A stretch of DNA of 64,000 nucleotides, from the NCBI RefSeq assembly GCF_002013895.1, contig NZ_MAFQ01000001.1, positions 186,001 to 250,000 of the forward strand. The letters run 5' to 3'. Source of the stretch: Mycobacteroides franklinii (GTDB lineage Bacteria > Actinomycetota > Actinomycetes > Mycobacteriales > Mycobacteriaceae). The position numbers and the translations under genes are program-made. The first letter of the stretch is position 1, and every line of letters starts with the position of its first letter. Below, in pieces: positions 37,146-45,391 of this stretch. The notes under the pieces are model-generated. The model was not told the DNA's origin. It saw nothing but the letters and a program-made list of their open reading frames with translations, and ran no database searches.

Positions 37146-37271
37146 TTATACGGCTAGCGGGAACCACTCATCGGTCTGCTCCGTGTTGTCGCCCTCGACC
37201 AGCAGCTCGCCGCTGTAGATGGCTTCGAAGTCGATCTCGATGACCGTGGCACCGAATTCCTCGTTCGTCAT
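37146..37271 (-). CDS. 41-residue acidic small protein
   Basis: ATG 37271 to TAA gives 41 residues: an acidic peptide starting MTNEEFGATVIEIDFEAIYS and ending T-D-E-W-F-P-L-A-V. It is bracketed by its own features: a possible -10 TACTGT about 10 bases upstream of the ATG and a strong terminator at 37011-37043 after a 102-bp tail. Codon use is ordinary. I do not recognise a family. It could be a regulator, a small structural protein or a peptide precursor, but no modifying enzyme is adjacent. Confidence 0.65.
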   Translation of the reverse strand: MTNEEFGATVIEIDFEAIYSGELLVEGDNTEQTDEWFPLAV

Positions 37272-37389
37272 GTACTGAACAGTAGGGGTCACTATTAAGA
37301 AATCATTGAGTCACGAATCGGAAAAGTCTGGCAATTTTCGCTAGACGCATCGGCCCAGGTCATAGACCATGAGCGACCTTGCTGAACTC

Positions 37390-37908
37390 TTAAGAAAACG
37401 GGTTGGTGCCCTTAATGAGCACCCAGGCGGCAATTGCGGCCCCGAATCCGGCCACGACCAGCACCGATGAGACCGCATTCGGCCACTGTTCGCGGCCGAA
37501 TCGCCCGTCCACAGAGATGCGTCCCGGTCCCATGAGGATTACCGCAGTGGCTGCGGCGGCAAGCACCAGCGGGAATTGCACTTCCGTACGGGATTGAAAG
37601 AGATCACTGCGCACCGAGTAGCCCAGGACTGCCGAGTAGAGCATCGAACCCAGCACCGCGCAGCCACCCAGGGGCGTGAGCAGTCCGGCGATAAGTAGCG
37701 CGCCGCCGATGCTGTATGTCGCCGCGAGCACGCGTGCCGCCAGATCGGCGGACGCGCTGGCCGTCGAGCCCAGTTGCACGAACTGTTCGGAGGCGAACAC
37801 GACGTTCAGCCCGCTCCAGCACAGCGTCACTCCCACTGCGACACGCAGGATCAGGAGTCCAATATCGTTGCGGGTCAACGGATCGCTGTACTGCTTGGCA
37901 CTCGGCAC
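37390..37908 (-). CDS. DoxX family membrane protein
   Basis: A 172-residue protein with four hydrophobic helices and the DoxX pattern (L-L-I-L-R-V-A-V-G-V-T-L-C-W-S-G-L then G-G-A-L-L-I-A-G-L-L-T-P-L-G). GTG 37908 is the start. DoxX proteins participate in membrane redox complexes in mycobacteria in some cases; the role here is unknown. It diverges from the GT39-like gene. Confidence 0.85.
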   Translation of the reverse strand: MPSAKQYSDPLTRNDIGLLILRVAVGVTLCWSGLNVVFASEQFVQLGSTASASADLAARVLAATYSIGGALLIAGLLTPLGGCAVLGSMLYSAVLGYSVRSDLFQSRTEVQFPLVLAAAATAVILMGPGRISVDGRFGREQWPNAVSSVLVVAGFGAAIAAWVLIKGTNPFS

Positions 37909-37947
37909 GCCGGGAGTCTATGGCACGCGCGTTAGGGTGAACCCGCT

Positions 37948-39492
37948 ATGGCAGCGGTCAGCTCCCGGTACGACGACGGCAACGCGGTTCCCGGCGTACC
38001 GTCCGTGCGCATCGCACGCGCCGACCTGGCAGCGATCACGGCGCTCACTGCTCTTGTGTTCGGTTGGGCCAGTAGGGGTTACGGATACTTCTTCGACGAG
38101 GCATACTTCGTTGTCGCCGGGCGAGATCACCTGTCCTGGGGGTACTTCGATCAACCTCCGTTGGTGCCGTTCATCGCCGGCATGGCCGACAACATCGCGC
38201 CCGGATCGTTGTGGGTGCTGCGTCTGGCGGCCACCGCGGCGGTGGCGGTCGGGACGTTGATGTGTGGGTTGATCGCCGCCGAGCTCGGCGGCGGCCGCCT
38301 TACCCAATCTGTGTCGGCGATTGCCTATGCGACGGCCATGTTTCAGATCTTGGCGCACTGGTTGCAGACACCGGCGATCGATCCGGCCCTGTGGGCGGTG
38401 GTGTGTTGGCTGCTGGTGCGCTGGACTCGTAGCCTCCGGGAACGATTGCCCGATGATCGCCTGCTGCTCTGGGCGGGGATCGTCACCGCCGTCAGCATGC
38501 AGACGAAGTTCCTCATCCCAGCCCTATGGCTTGCGGTGCTGCTGAGCGCGGCGGTACTCGGGCCGCGGACGCTGCTGCGCCGCAGGCGACTGTGGATCGG
38601 GGCCGCGGTCGTCGTCGTGACTACCGTCCCGACCCTTATCTGGCAGGCCACCCATGGCTGGCCGTATCTGCGGATGGCCGGCATCGTGGCGGCGGAGTCC
38701 GAGCGCGGAGCGGCGCTGCTGGCGGGCATGCTCCTCGGGTCCGCTGTGATCGGCCTGGTGCTGCTGCTGGCCGGGGTCGTCGCGCTGGTGGCGGCGCCCT
38801 CGCTGCGGCCCTACCGGTATCTGGGATCGGCCGCGCTGTTGGTCAGCGTGCTCATGTTCGCCTCTCACGGGCGCGCCTACTACGGCATGGGGTTGTATGC
38901 CCTACTTATTGCCGCGGGTGCGGTGGGGCTTTCTCGGTGGCGCCCGGTCCGTCCCGCGATGCGCGGCGTGGTCTACACATTGATCGCGGTGGTGACGGCC
39001 GCGTCGGTGATCATGGCAATCGTCCGGCTGCCCATCGTGTCTGAATCGGCTGCCGCACGCTGGTTTTCCTGGGCCGGTGACATGGGGCCGACCATGCTCG
39101 CCGAAGGCGATCACTCCACGGAGGGGCTGCGACAGATCGCCAGGGACACCTACGACTCGATGCCGCCGGAGGTACGCACCCGCACGGCCCTGGTCGTACA
39201 GATCTATCCCATGGCCGCTGCCTATGACGTGGAGGCCGGACGTGAAGGAATCTCGCGCGCGTACAGCTTCCACCGCGGCTACTACTACTTCGGGGCGCCA
39301 CCGGAATCCATGACGGACATGATGTACATCGGCGTGGACGACCCGGATCCCAGGCTCGCTCAAGGATTCCGGGGTGTGCAGCGGATCGAGCTGTTGCACG
39401 CGCCAGGGGAGGACGAGGCACATGTCTATCGGTACTACGGCAGAATTGCGCCGTGGCAACGGCTATGGGACGACTGGCGCACCTACAAGTAG
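37948..39492 (+). CDS. GT39/ArnT-like membrane glycosyltransferase
   Basis: A 514-residue polytopic protein with about ten hydrophobic helices. The first external loop has F-F-D-E-A-Y-F and W-G-Y-F-D-Q-P-P-L-V, matching the D-E-A-Y and Y-F-D-x-P-P signatures of the PMT/ArnT/GT39 superfamily; the acidic pair is the probable catalytic site. The last 130 residues form a soluble external domain. It likely transfers a sugar from a polyprenyl-phosphate donor to an unknown acceptor. Confidence 0.85.
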   Translation: MAAVSSRYDDGNAVPGVPSVRIARADLAAITALTALVFGWASRGYGYFFDEAYFVVAGRDHLSWGYFDQPPLVPFIAGMADNIAPGSLWVLRLAATAAVAVGTLMCGLIAAELGGGRLTQSVSAIAYATAMFQILAHWLQTPAIDPALWAVVCWLLVRWTRSLRERLPDDRLLLWAGIVTAVSMQTKFLIPALWLAVLLSAAVLGPRTLLRRRRLWIGAAVVVVTTVPTLIWQATHGWPYLRMAGIVAAESERGAALLAGMLLGSAVIGLVLLLAGVVALVAAPSLRPYRYLGSAALLVSVLMFASHGRAYYGMGLYALLIAAGAVGLSRWRPVRPAMRGVVYTLIAVVTAASVIMAIVRLPIVSESAAARWFSWAGDMGPTMLAEGDHSTEGLRQIARDTYDSMPPEVRTRTALVVQIYPMAAAYDVEAGREGISRAYSFHRGYYYFGAPPESMTDMMYIGVDDPDPRLAQGFRGVQRIELLHAPGEDEAHVYRYYGRIAPWQRLWDDWRTYK

Positions 39493-39499
39493 GTGTCGG

Positions 39500-40867
39500 G
39501 TGACGGCGGTCAATGGTCTTCGCCCAAGGGGCTCATCCGTCGAACAGATGGCGCCCCGCGACGCCCAGATGTACTGGATGTCGTCGAAGATCCCGAACGA
39601 TCAGTTTCTGCTGTTCTGCTTCGACTCGCCGACGCAGGACATCGCCTCGGTGTGTGCGGTGATCGCCGAACGCGCGACCCGGATCGCGGACCTACGGGTT
39701 CGCGCTGTCGACGTCGCCGGGCACCTCGACTACCCCTACTGGGGGCCGCGTGATGAATCTCAGGTGCCGATTACCGTGCATGCGCTGGCGGATTCCAGCT
39801 GGCCGCATTGCCGATCCGCGATCGCCGCGCTGTTGACCAGTACTGTCGACGTTCGCGAAAGTCCCTGGCATCTACATTTTTTCCCTGGAGTGAACGGTGC
39901 GCCGTGGGTGTCCGGTGAGGCCCTCGTGGCGGTGCTGCAGGTATCGCACGCGCTGGCCGACGGCAGGCGGGCCACCGAAGCGGCGCGCGCATTGTTCGGT
40001 GACGAGGCACCCGAGAGCGGCTCGTTACCCGGGGTGCCGGGCCATGCCGCCCTGCGTGGGCTGGTGGACTTCCCGGCGAATCTGGGACGGCTGCTGGGCG
40101 CGAGCAGAGATGGATACGTGGCCTACAAACGGCAGCAGGAACTTGTCGCGGCGGGTGAGATGGAACCGGAACTACAAGGATTCCCGTTGATTTCGCTGAA
40201 TGCTCGGCCCGATGACCTTCGGGAAATTCGGATGATCGTGCGCCCGCGCGACCAACTTCGCACCGAGGACGTCAGCGTGACCGTCGCGGTGATGACGGCG
40301 ATCGGTACGGCGCTACCGCAGTATCTGCGCGATCACGGCCAGTGGGTGCCGGACAGGTTGGGTGCCGAGGTGACCGTCGCGGTGCCAGGGGAATCTATGG
40401 CGCGCAACAACTTCCGGAACGTTGGTGTGGACCTGTGCTGGGGTGAGCCGGATGTGCGCGCCCGGGCACGGCAGATAGCGGACGGCATCGAGCGCAGGCG
40501 TCATCGTGCCGCGCATCCGGTCCTGGTCGCCCAGCGCGCAGGCGGAGCGGCGCTACCGGCGCCGATGATGTGGGCGGGTGTCAACGCCTTCAATGCCGAC
40601 CTGATGCCGCCCACCGTGGCGGGCAACACCGTGGTGTCGAGTGTGGTGCGCGGTGCCGCCGATCTGATGCTCGGCGGCGGGCGAGTGGCGTTCACTGCGG
40701 GGTTCCCGGCGCTGTCGCCGGTCATGGGCCTGACCCATGGAGTGCATGGCATCGGCGACACCGTCACGGTGAGCGTGCACACCAGCGCGGCGGTGATGCC
40801 CGATGCCGATCACTACGAAGGCCTGCTGGCCGATGCGCTGACCGAGGTTTCTCGCCAGCTGCGATGA
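39500..40867 (+). CDS. WS/DGAT-like (DUF1298) acyltransferase-fold protein
   Basis: A 455-residue protein of the condensation/wax-ester-synthase fold. The active-site-like motif is S-H-A-L-A-D-G, where the canonical H-H-x3-D-G has Ser for the first His, so triacylglycerol synthase activity is doubtful. The C-terminal half contains N-A-F-N-A-D and V-M-G-L-T-H-G-V, typical of the DUF1298 part. GTG 39500, eight bases after the preceding stop with AGGTG upstream, is preferred; ATG 39548 is an alternative. Confidence 0.78.
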   Translation: MTAVNGLRPRGSSVEQMAPRDAQMYWMSSKIPNDQFLLFCFDSPTQDIASVCAVIAERATRIADLRVRAVDVAGHLDYPYWGPRDESQVPITVHALADSSWPHCRSAIAALLTSTVDVRESPWHLHFFPGVNGAPWVSGEALVAVLQVSHALADGRRATEAARALFGDEAPESGSLPGVPGHAALRGLVDFPANLGRLLGASRDGYVAYKRQQELVAAGEMEPELQGFPLISLNARPDDLREIRMIVRPRDQLRTEDVSVTVAVMTAIGTALPQYLRDHGQWVPDRLGAEVTVAVPGESMARNNFRNVGVDLCWGEPDVRARARQIADGIERRRHRAAHPVLVAQRAGGAALPAPMMWAGVNAFNADLMPPTVAGNTVVSSVVRGAADLMLGGGRVAFTAGFPALSPVMGLTHGVHGIGDTVTVSVHTSAAVMPDADHYEGLLADALTEVSRQLR

Positions 40868-40897
40868 GTTTTCTCCTCGGTGCGGGTCGATACCGGT

Positions 40898-41386
40898 ATG
40901 CCGACTATTACCCCTTGCCTCTGGTTCGACACCCAGGCCGCCGAAGCCGCCAACTTCTATGTGTCCGTGTTCCCGAACTCGCGGATCCTCGAGGTCACCC
41001 ATTACGGGCCGAACACCCCGATGCCGGAGGGCACTGTGCTCACCGTCGAGTTCGAACTCGATGGACAGCGGTACACCGCCCTCAACGGCGGACCTCAGTT
41101 CACCTTCGATGAGGCGATCTCGTTTCAAATCGACTGTGGGTCTCAAGACGAGGTCGATCGCTACTGGGAGGCGCTGACCGCCGACGGGGGACAGGAGTCC
41201 CAATGCGGTTGGCTCAAGGACAAATTCGGGGTTTCCTGGCAGGTGGTGTCGCGCGAGCTGATCGACCTGATCTTCCATTCCGATCCGGTCACCGGTGATG
41301 CGGCGATGCAGGCCATGATGACCATGCGCAAGCTCGATGTGGCTGTCGCCCGGGAGGCGGTCGAAGCGGCACAGGCCGGTTCCTAG
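40898..41386 (+). CDS. PhnB-like VOC family protein
   Basis: A 162-residue protein with the PhnB / 3-demethylubiquinone-methyltransferase-like pattern: T-P-C-L-W-F-D-T-Q-A-A-E-A-A-N-F-Y, then N-S-R-I, then A-L-N-G-G-P-Q-F-T-F, and W-L-K-D-K-F-G-V-S-W-Q-V. ATG 40898 begins the domain directly. The name is historical; these proteins have no confirmed methyltransferase activity. Confidence 0.87.
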   Translation: MPTITPCLWFDTQAAEAANFYVSVFPNSRILEVTHYGPNTPMPEGTVLTVEFELDGQRYTALNGGPQFTFDEAISFQIDCGSQDEVDRYWEALTADGGQESQCGWLKDKFGVSWQVVSRELIDLIFHSDPVTGDAAMQAMMTMRKLDVAVAREAVEAAQAGS

Positions 41387-41451
41387 GGCCGCTCCCATTT
41401 CACGTCAGCTAAGTCCGGCATGGTTTGCCGGGAGTTCTTACACTGAATCCG

Positions 41452-41883
41452 ATGGCTGTCGAGGGTTGCATGGGGTACACGCGCGGTTGCCGCTGCCCAA
41501 AATGCGTCAGGCACCGGCGGCGGCACGAGGACCGGATGGCGCAAGCACAGCAGGATGCCGTGCAAGAGCGGGTAGAACGCCGGGCCCGGTGGCAATCCGA
41601 CCTCGCGGACGGGGGCCCCAAGTCGCCCCCGAGTCAAGTCGTGGAACCCGCCGATCATGCGCGCGAGTTGGAGCGGGAACGGTCTCGCGCTCAGCATTTG
41701 CAGGGACAGATCGCGGCACTGCGTGAGATGGCGGCTCAACATTCGCCGGGGGCGGACAGCGGAGTCTTAGCCCTGCTGCAGATGCGTCAACTTGCCGAGC
41801 TGTTGGAGCAACACCGCGATCAGCTTCGGCTGCTGCTCAACGGATCGGCCGTCGACGAGCAGCAGCCGGCGCTCGATCCCTAG
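41452..41883 (+). CDS. GCRC zinc-binding-like protein with coiled-coil tail
   Basis: A 143-residue protein. The N-terminus has C-M-G-Y-T-R-G-C-R-C-P-K-C followed by basic residues, a cysteine pattern seen in many actinobacterial and phage proteins and likely to bind zinc. Residues about 70-135 form a charged coiled coil. A TACACT hexamer at 41439-41444 lies seven bases before ATG 41452, so the transcript may be leaderless. It is convergent with the type VII-associated gene at 41880, overlapping by four bases. Function unknown; DNA or RNA contact is plausible. Confidence 0.65.
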   Translation: MAVEGCMGYTRGCRCPKCVRHRRRHEDRMAQAQQDAVQERVERRARWQSDLADGGPKSPPSQVVEPADHARELERERSRAQHLQGQIAALREMAAQHSPGADSGVLALLQMRQLAELLEQHRDQLRLLLNGSAVDEQQPALDP

Positions 41884-43172
41884 CGCTCGTCCCCGAAGTC
41901 CACGTTCCAGCCCATGGACTTGTAGCGGCGTATCTCCGATTCGCGTCGTTGCTTTTCGGCGCGTTCATGCTCGGTCCAGTCGCCGATGACACCGGGGGAT
42001 GCCTTGGGTAGATCGCCGAACAGCTCGTTGCCGTTGTCCCAGTTGATGAGGAACTCCGGGGTCTCGTGTTCGTCGTCCTCTTCGCCCTTGCCGCCGTGGC
42101 CGTGGGCACCACCCATGGGTGCCATGCCCATGCCACCCATACCCATTGCGCCACCGCGGACTCCGGCGCCACCGATGCCGGCGGGGTTGGTGCCTGTGCC
42201 GCCTCCCAGGCCGGGAACACCTGCGCCACCGCGCAATGCTCCAGGGCCGCTGAGGGTTCCGGTGCCCGAACCCGAGCCCGACGGCGAGCTGTAGCCCGCC
42301 GCGGTGGTGCTGCCCAACGGGAGGCCGGAGCCGGTCTTGTCTGAGCCGCCGCCAAGGCCGCTGAGGGCGTTGCCCAGTCCGCTACCCGAACCGCCGCCGG
42401 AGCCGCTCTGGGGGCTGCCGCCACCGGAACCGTTTCCGCTACCGGAGCCCGCGCCTTGGCCTTGGCCGCCTTGGTTACCTGAGCCGTCGCTGTAGGCGGG
42501 TTTGGTGTCCTTGTTGGCGAGACCATCGGTGGCATTGTTTGCGCCGCCCGCGCCCTGACCGCCGCCCGAGCCACCGCCGTTTTGGCCGCCGCCGCCCGTA
42601 CCTTGGCCGCCGCCTGGGCTATTCGCAGATTGCGGAAGCGTGATGTTGCCCGGGTTGTTTCCTTTTGGCGGTTGGACGTCGGTGACGTTATCGCCTTCGC
42701 GCACGACCGGCTCGCTGAACAGACCGACCATCTGAAGTCGGGCCAAGAACTGCTCTTGATTTTTCCGCTGTTGTACGTCGGCATCCGACGATCCAGAGTT
42801 CTTCATCTGCGAGACCTGGGCGTCGGACATCGGCGGCTCGATAGTCCGCTTGGCGGTGCTCATCGCGTCGCCAAGCGGCGGCATTCTGTCCGCCACGTGA
42901 CGGATGCTCAGGATGCCTCTCTCCGAGGCCCGGAAGTAATCAGACATGTTGGTCTGTAAGGATTTTGCGGCCGCACCGCGCCAGTCCTCAACCAGCATCC
43001 CCTGCACCTTGCCGCCGAGCGTGTTCATTATGTCGCCCAGTTGCTCGGCGATGCTGTTGATCGACTCCTTGGCTATCTGCGGGTTGCCGGTTTGGAATGC
43101 CTGGGCAGCGTTGTAGATGGACTGGTGGTCGCGGCCTTCCCAGTGTTCCTTCTGGATCTGCTTCTTCCCCAT
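41880..43172 (-). CDS. WxG-motif, Gly-rich type VII secretion-associated protein
   Basis: A 430-residue protein in three parts: a helical N-terminal domain (about 1-130) with D-W-R-G (WxG turn) between helices; a Gly/Ser/Asn/Gln-rich middle (about 175-345); and a charged C-terminal segment ending N-V-D-F-G-D-E-R. The arrangement resembles PPE/EspB-like ESX substrates. A GGAGGAG ribosome binding site precedes ATG 43172. It is the third gene of a leftward operon after a YxxxE protein and a lipoprotein. No enzymatic or toxin domain is visible. Confidence 0.7.
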   Translation of the reverse strand: MGKKQIQKEHWEGRDHQSIYNAAQAFQTGNPQIAKESINSIAEQLGDIMNTLGGKVQGMLVEDWRGAAAKSLQTNMSDYFRASERGILSIRHVADRMPPLGDAMSTAKRTIEPPMSDAQVSQMKNSGSSDADVQQRKNQEQFLARLQMVGLFSEPVVREGDNVTDVQPPKGNNPGNITLPQSANSPGGGQGTGGGGQNGGGSGGGQGAGGANNATDGLANKDTKPAYSDGSGNQGGQGQGAGSGSGNGSGGGSPQSGSGGGSGSGLGNALSGLGGGSDKTGSGLPLGSTTAAGYSSPSGSGSGTGTLSGPGALRGGAGVPGLGGGTGTNPAGIGGAGVRGGAMGMGGMGMAPMGGAHGHGGKGEEDDEHETPEFLINWDNGNELFGDLPKASPGVIGDWTEHERAEKQRRESEIRRYKSMGWNVDFGDER

Positions 43173-43199
43173 GTCTTCTCCTCCTGAAAACTATTGGTT

Positions 43200-43772
43200 C
43201 TAGGGTATTTTCGGCTCGATCTGCGTCATGATCTGCAGGGCCAACGGGCATTGGTCGTAGTGCTGGCGAGTCAAGTCGAGATTGAGATCAACCTGCACAG
43301 CGGCGATTGCTTGCTGGGACGGGACGACAATCGTGCAACTCATGCCCTCGCGGTCGTGCAACAGCCAGCCCGTTCGAGTGCCGATCGTCACTTGTTCTTG
43401 TCGGTCCCACCGATCATTTAGACGTTCGAACCCTGATACTGAGCCGTCTACCGCGTATACCTTGACTCCCCACTTAGGCCCGTCCCAGATGCAGCCCCGG
43501 ACATTCTGGCCAAAGGCGGTGGTGTGGGCATCGCGACTGCCAGGCTTGACTTCCCATGTTGCAACATCTGCGTCGGTGATCGCAGTGCATGCATCGAAGG
43601 TGGTGCCCTTAACCCGGTCGGGAACGGTGGTCTTGGTGGTCGAGGCCTTACTAGTGTCGGCAGAAGTTGATGGTGATGACGCTGGATTCGGTATGGGAGT
43701 CCCTTGAATGCCGTTGTGTGTACACCCCGCGATAAGTGCAGTCGAAGCTGCGATAACGGCGATCCATCTCAT
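43200..43772 (-). CDS. DUF3558-like lipoprotein
   Basis: A 190-residue lipoprotein: signal M-R-W-I-A-V-I-A-A-S-T-A-L with lipobox I-A-G-C, a Ser/Thr-rich linker, then a domain with F-D-A-C-T-A-I-T-D and G-C-I-W-D-G whose paired cysteines match DUF3558 lipoproteins. ATG 43772 follows AGGAAG; longer starts would bury the signal. It is 22 bp after the YxxxE gene and 27 bp before the WxG gene, so it is cotranscribed with both and probably works with them at the envelope. Confidence 0.8.
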   Translation of the reverse strand: MRWIAVIAASTALIAGCTHNGIQGTPIPNPASSPSTSADTSKASTTKTTVPDRVKGTTFDACTAITDADVATWEVKPGSRDAHTTAFGQNVRGCIWDGPKWGVKVYAVDGSVSGFERLNDRWDRQEQVTIGTRTGWLLHDREGMSCTIVVPSQQAIAAVQVDLNLDLTRQHYDQCPLALQIMTQIEPKIP

Positions 43773-43794
43773 GGGTTTAAGTCTTCCTGACCTG

Positions 43795-44190
43795 TCAGCT
43801 GGTAGTGGGCGGTGGGTAGACACCCAGACCGTTGCTGTCGATTGTGTCGCCTCTGAGCTGCTGGAATGACTCGGAGTTTCGATGTTCAGTGTTGTCGTAC
43901 TCGTTCTGAGCGACCTTGGCCCACTCGGCCCACGTGTTCACGGTGTCGATGTGGGCGTTGATTACCGAGAGGACGGAGGCGGACTCTCCAGCTACCAGAT
44001 CTGTCAGTGCATTGTTCCAGGACGTGCCTTCGGCGCATGCTCCCATGCCGAGCTCAGCCACGAATGCTTTCGTATCTCGTCGGAGAGCTTCCAGCTTGTC
44101 TACCGCCGCGCTGAACTCCTGTGACACCTTCATCGCGGCGCCAGGCGCTAGATGCAGCTCGTTCATATCGAGTCCTGATTCTCCGGGCAT
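43795..44190 (-). CDS. small helical type VII secretion-associated protein (EspC/DUF2580-like)
   Basis: A 131-residue all-helical protein. It has the two-helix hairpin layout of EspC-type proteins and the ESX export motif YxxxE (Y-D-N-T-E) after the second helix. A typical opening L-H-L-A-P-G-A-A-M-K-V-S-Q-E-F follows the start. ATG 44190 has AGGAG seven bases upstream. As a YxxxE protein it is the probable secretion partner of the WxG protein encoded two genes downstream. Confidence 0.72.
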   Translation of the reverse strand: MPGESGLDMNELHLAPGAAMKVSQEFSAAVDKLEALRRDTKAFVAELGMGACAEGTSWNNALTDLVAGESASVLSVINAHIDTVNTWAEWAKVAQNEYDNTEHRNSESFQQLRGDTIDSNGLGVYPPPTTS

Positions 44191-44491
44191 GGACGCTCCT
44201 CTCGCTGGTCGGTTAGACAGTATTGCCCCATATATAGCTCCGACGTCGGATGAGCCAGTTTGGTTCCATGTTTTTGACGATTGCTGCGGTCTGATGCTGC
44301 TCTGCACCCGTGCAGGGGCTCAGCATGTTGCTGCGCGAGGGTTCAGCTCGAGGCATCTCGCCCCCGTGTCTACTCTCTCGGCTCGTTGAAATTTGAACTA
44401 TCTGAAAATTTCTCGCTGCTCATTGGAACCTGGTGGTGGGCTGAGGCATCGTTAGTAGTAGGCAACGAGCTCGATAACAGGAGGGGGAGCG
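44191..44491. promoter_or_regulatory. divergent spacer between the two type VII-associated modules
   Basis: 301 bp without a gene. It contains a 7-bp inverted repeat GAAATTT-N11-AAATTTC at 44388-44412 in an AT-rich stretch and a GGAGGGGG ribosome binding site at the right end. The left half shows nothing I can name. Both modules must start here, so shared regulation is possible. Confidence 0.4.
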
Positions 44492-45067
44492 GTGGTGACT
44501 CAGGGCAATCACGGCCTTAGTGGACGGGCTGAGGTGACCATTGACAGTGGGAACTTGCCTGTTGCAGTCAGGTTCGTAGGCTCGCTGAGGCCGCAGGAGT
44601 ATGAGCGGGCGATTGCTGTTGGCTATGGGAATGCCCTGCTGGCGCAGGCTCAGGGCCTGCTAGAGGCCGGTGGGGAGGGATCATTTAAATCACTGCCATC
44701 TCGCCGTCAAAAGATGCTCGACTTTCTGGCTGCAACCACGTGGGATCAATACATGGAGAAAGCTGTCGCTGCTTTTGGGGGCACTTTCCGGGCTGAGAGT
44801 CATTTCAGAGACCGCCACGGCAAACCTGGAGTGACTCTGGTGGCCGACAACACCACAATTGCAACGCTTGATGTCTCCCCAGACTGGGTTGCTGAAGTTG
44901 GGGCAGGCGTCGTTGCGGGTGAAGTGGTCCAATGCGGTTCAAAGATCAGATCGATGCGCTCTAGTGCGACTGTGGCATCTAGTACAGATTGCGACGAATC
45001 GGATGACCAACTTGAAGTCCGATTACTAGCTCATTTGACCAACTTGCTCTTAGCTAGAGAGAGTTAA
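44492..45067 (+). CDS. YbaB/EspL-like protein
   Basis: A 191-residue protein. The first 70 residues have the YbaB/EbfC-type pattern (A-E-V-T-I-D-S-G-N-L-P-V-A-V-R-F, then R-P-Q-E-Y-E-R-A-I-A-V-G-Y). EspL-type members of this fold accompany ESX substrates as stability or chaperone factors. The C-terminal half is unrecognised. GTG 44492 follows GGAGGGGG. It starts the rightward module; GC content is still near the window average here. Confidence 0.6.
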   Translation: MVTQGNHGLSGRAEVTIDSGNLPVAVRFVGSLRPQEYERAIAVGYGNALLAQAQGLLEAGGEGSFKSLPSRRQKMLDFLAATTWDQYMEKAVAAFGGTFRAESHFRDRHGKPGVTLVADNTTIATLDVSPDWVAEVGAGVVAGEVVQCGSKIRSMRSSATVASSTDCDESDDQLEVRLLAHLTNLLLARES

Positions 45068-45070
45068 ATT

Positions 45071-45382
45071 ATGCCGCCGTCCAAGAAACAGCTCAACGTA
45101 TCAATTGCACGTATGAATACAGCTTCTAAAGGCTGGCAGAAGACCTCAAGTGACCTGTCTCAAGCCAGTGATAAGATTTCTGAACTTAAATTCAGCAAGC
45201 TGGAGGCGGGAATATTTCAACACGCCTATCAGGCTTACATTGACGCCGCATCTTATGTCCAAGAACGTATGAAGGAAGGTGCATTGGAGGCCGCAAATAT
45301 CTCCTCCACGCTCAAGGCTAATGCTGACACGTATCAGAGGGAAGAAGATAGCAACACGCACGCAATAAAGGGATTGTATTAG
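45071..45382 (+). CDS. small helical YxxxE protein (WXG-superfamily-like)
   Basis: A 103-residue all-helical protein in an AT-rich stretch (43-47% G+C on lines counted). It carries the ESX export motif YxxxE near the C-terminus (T-Y-Q-R-E-E, residue about 90) and a first helix containing A-S-K-G-W-Q-K-T-S-S. It starts three bases after the previous stop. It matches the 131-residue protein of the leftward module in role and layout, not obviously in sequence. Confidence 0.65.
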   Translation: MPPSKKQLNVSIARMNTASKGWQKTSSDLSQASDKISELKFSKLEAGIFQHAYQAYIDAASYVQERMKEGALEAANISSTLKANADTYQREEDSNTHAIKGLY

Positions 45383-45391
45383 GGGTGATTA

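Noticed and set aside
42200..42620. Repetitive Gly-codon stretch considered as a CRISPR-like or tandem repeat array
   Set aside because: Units are irregular and explained by Gly/Ser/Asn low-complexity coding in the WxG protein; no constant repeat with unique spacers.
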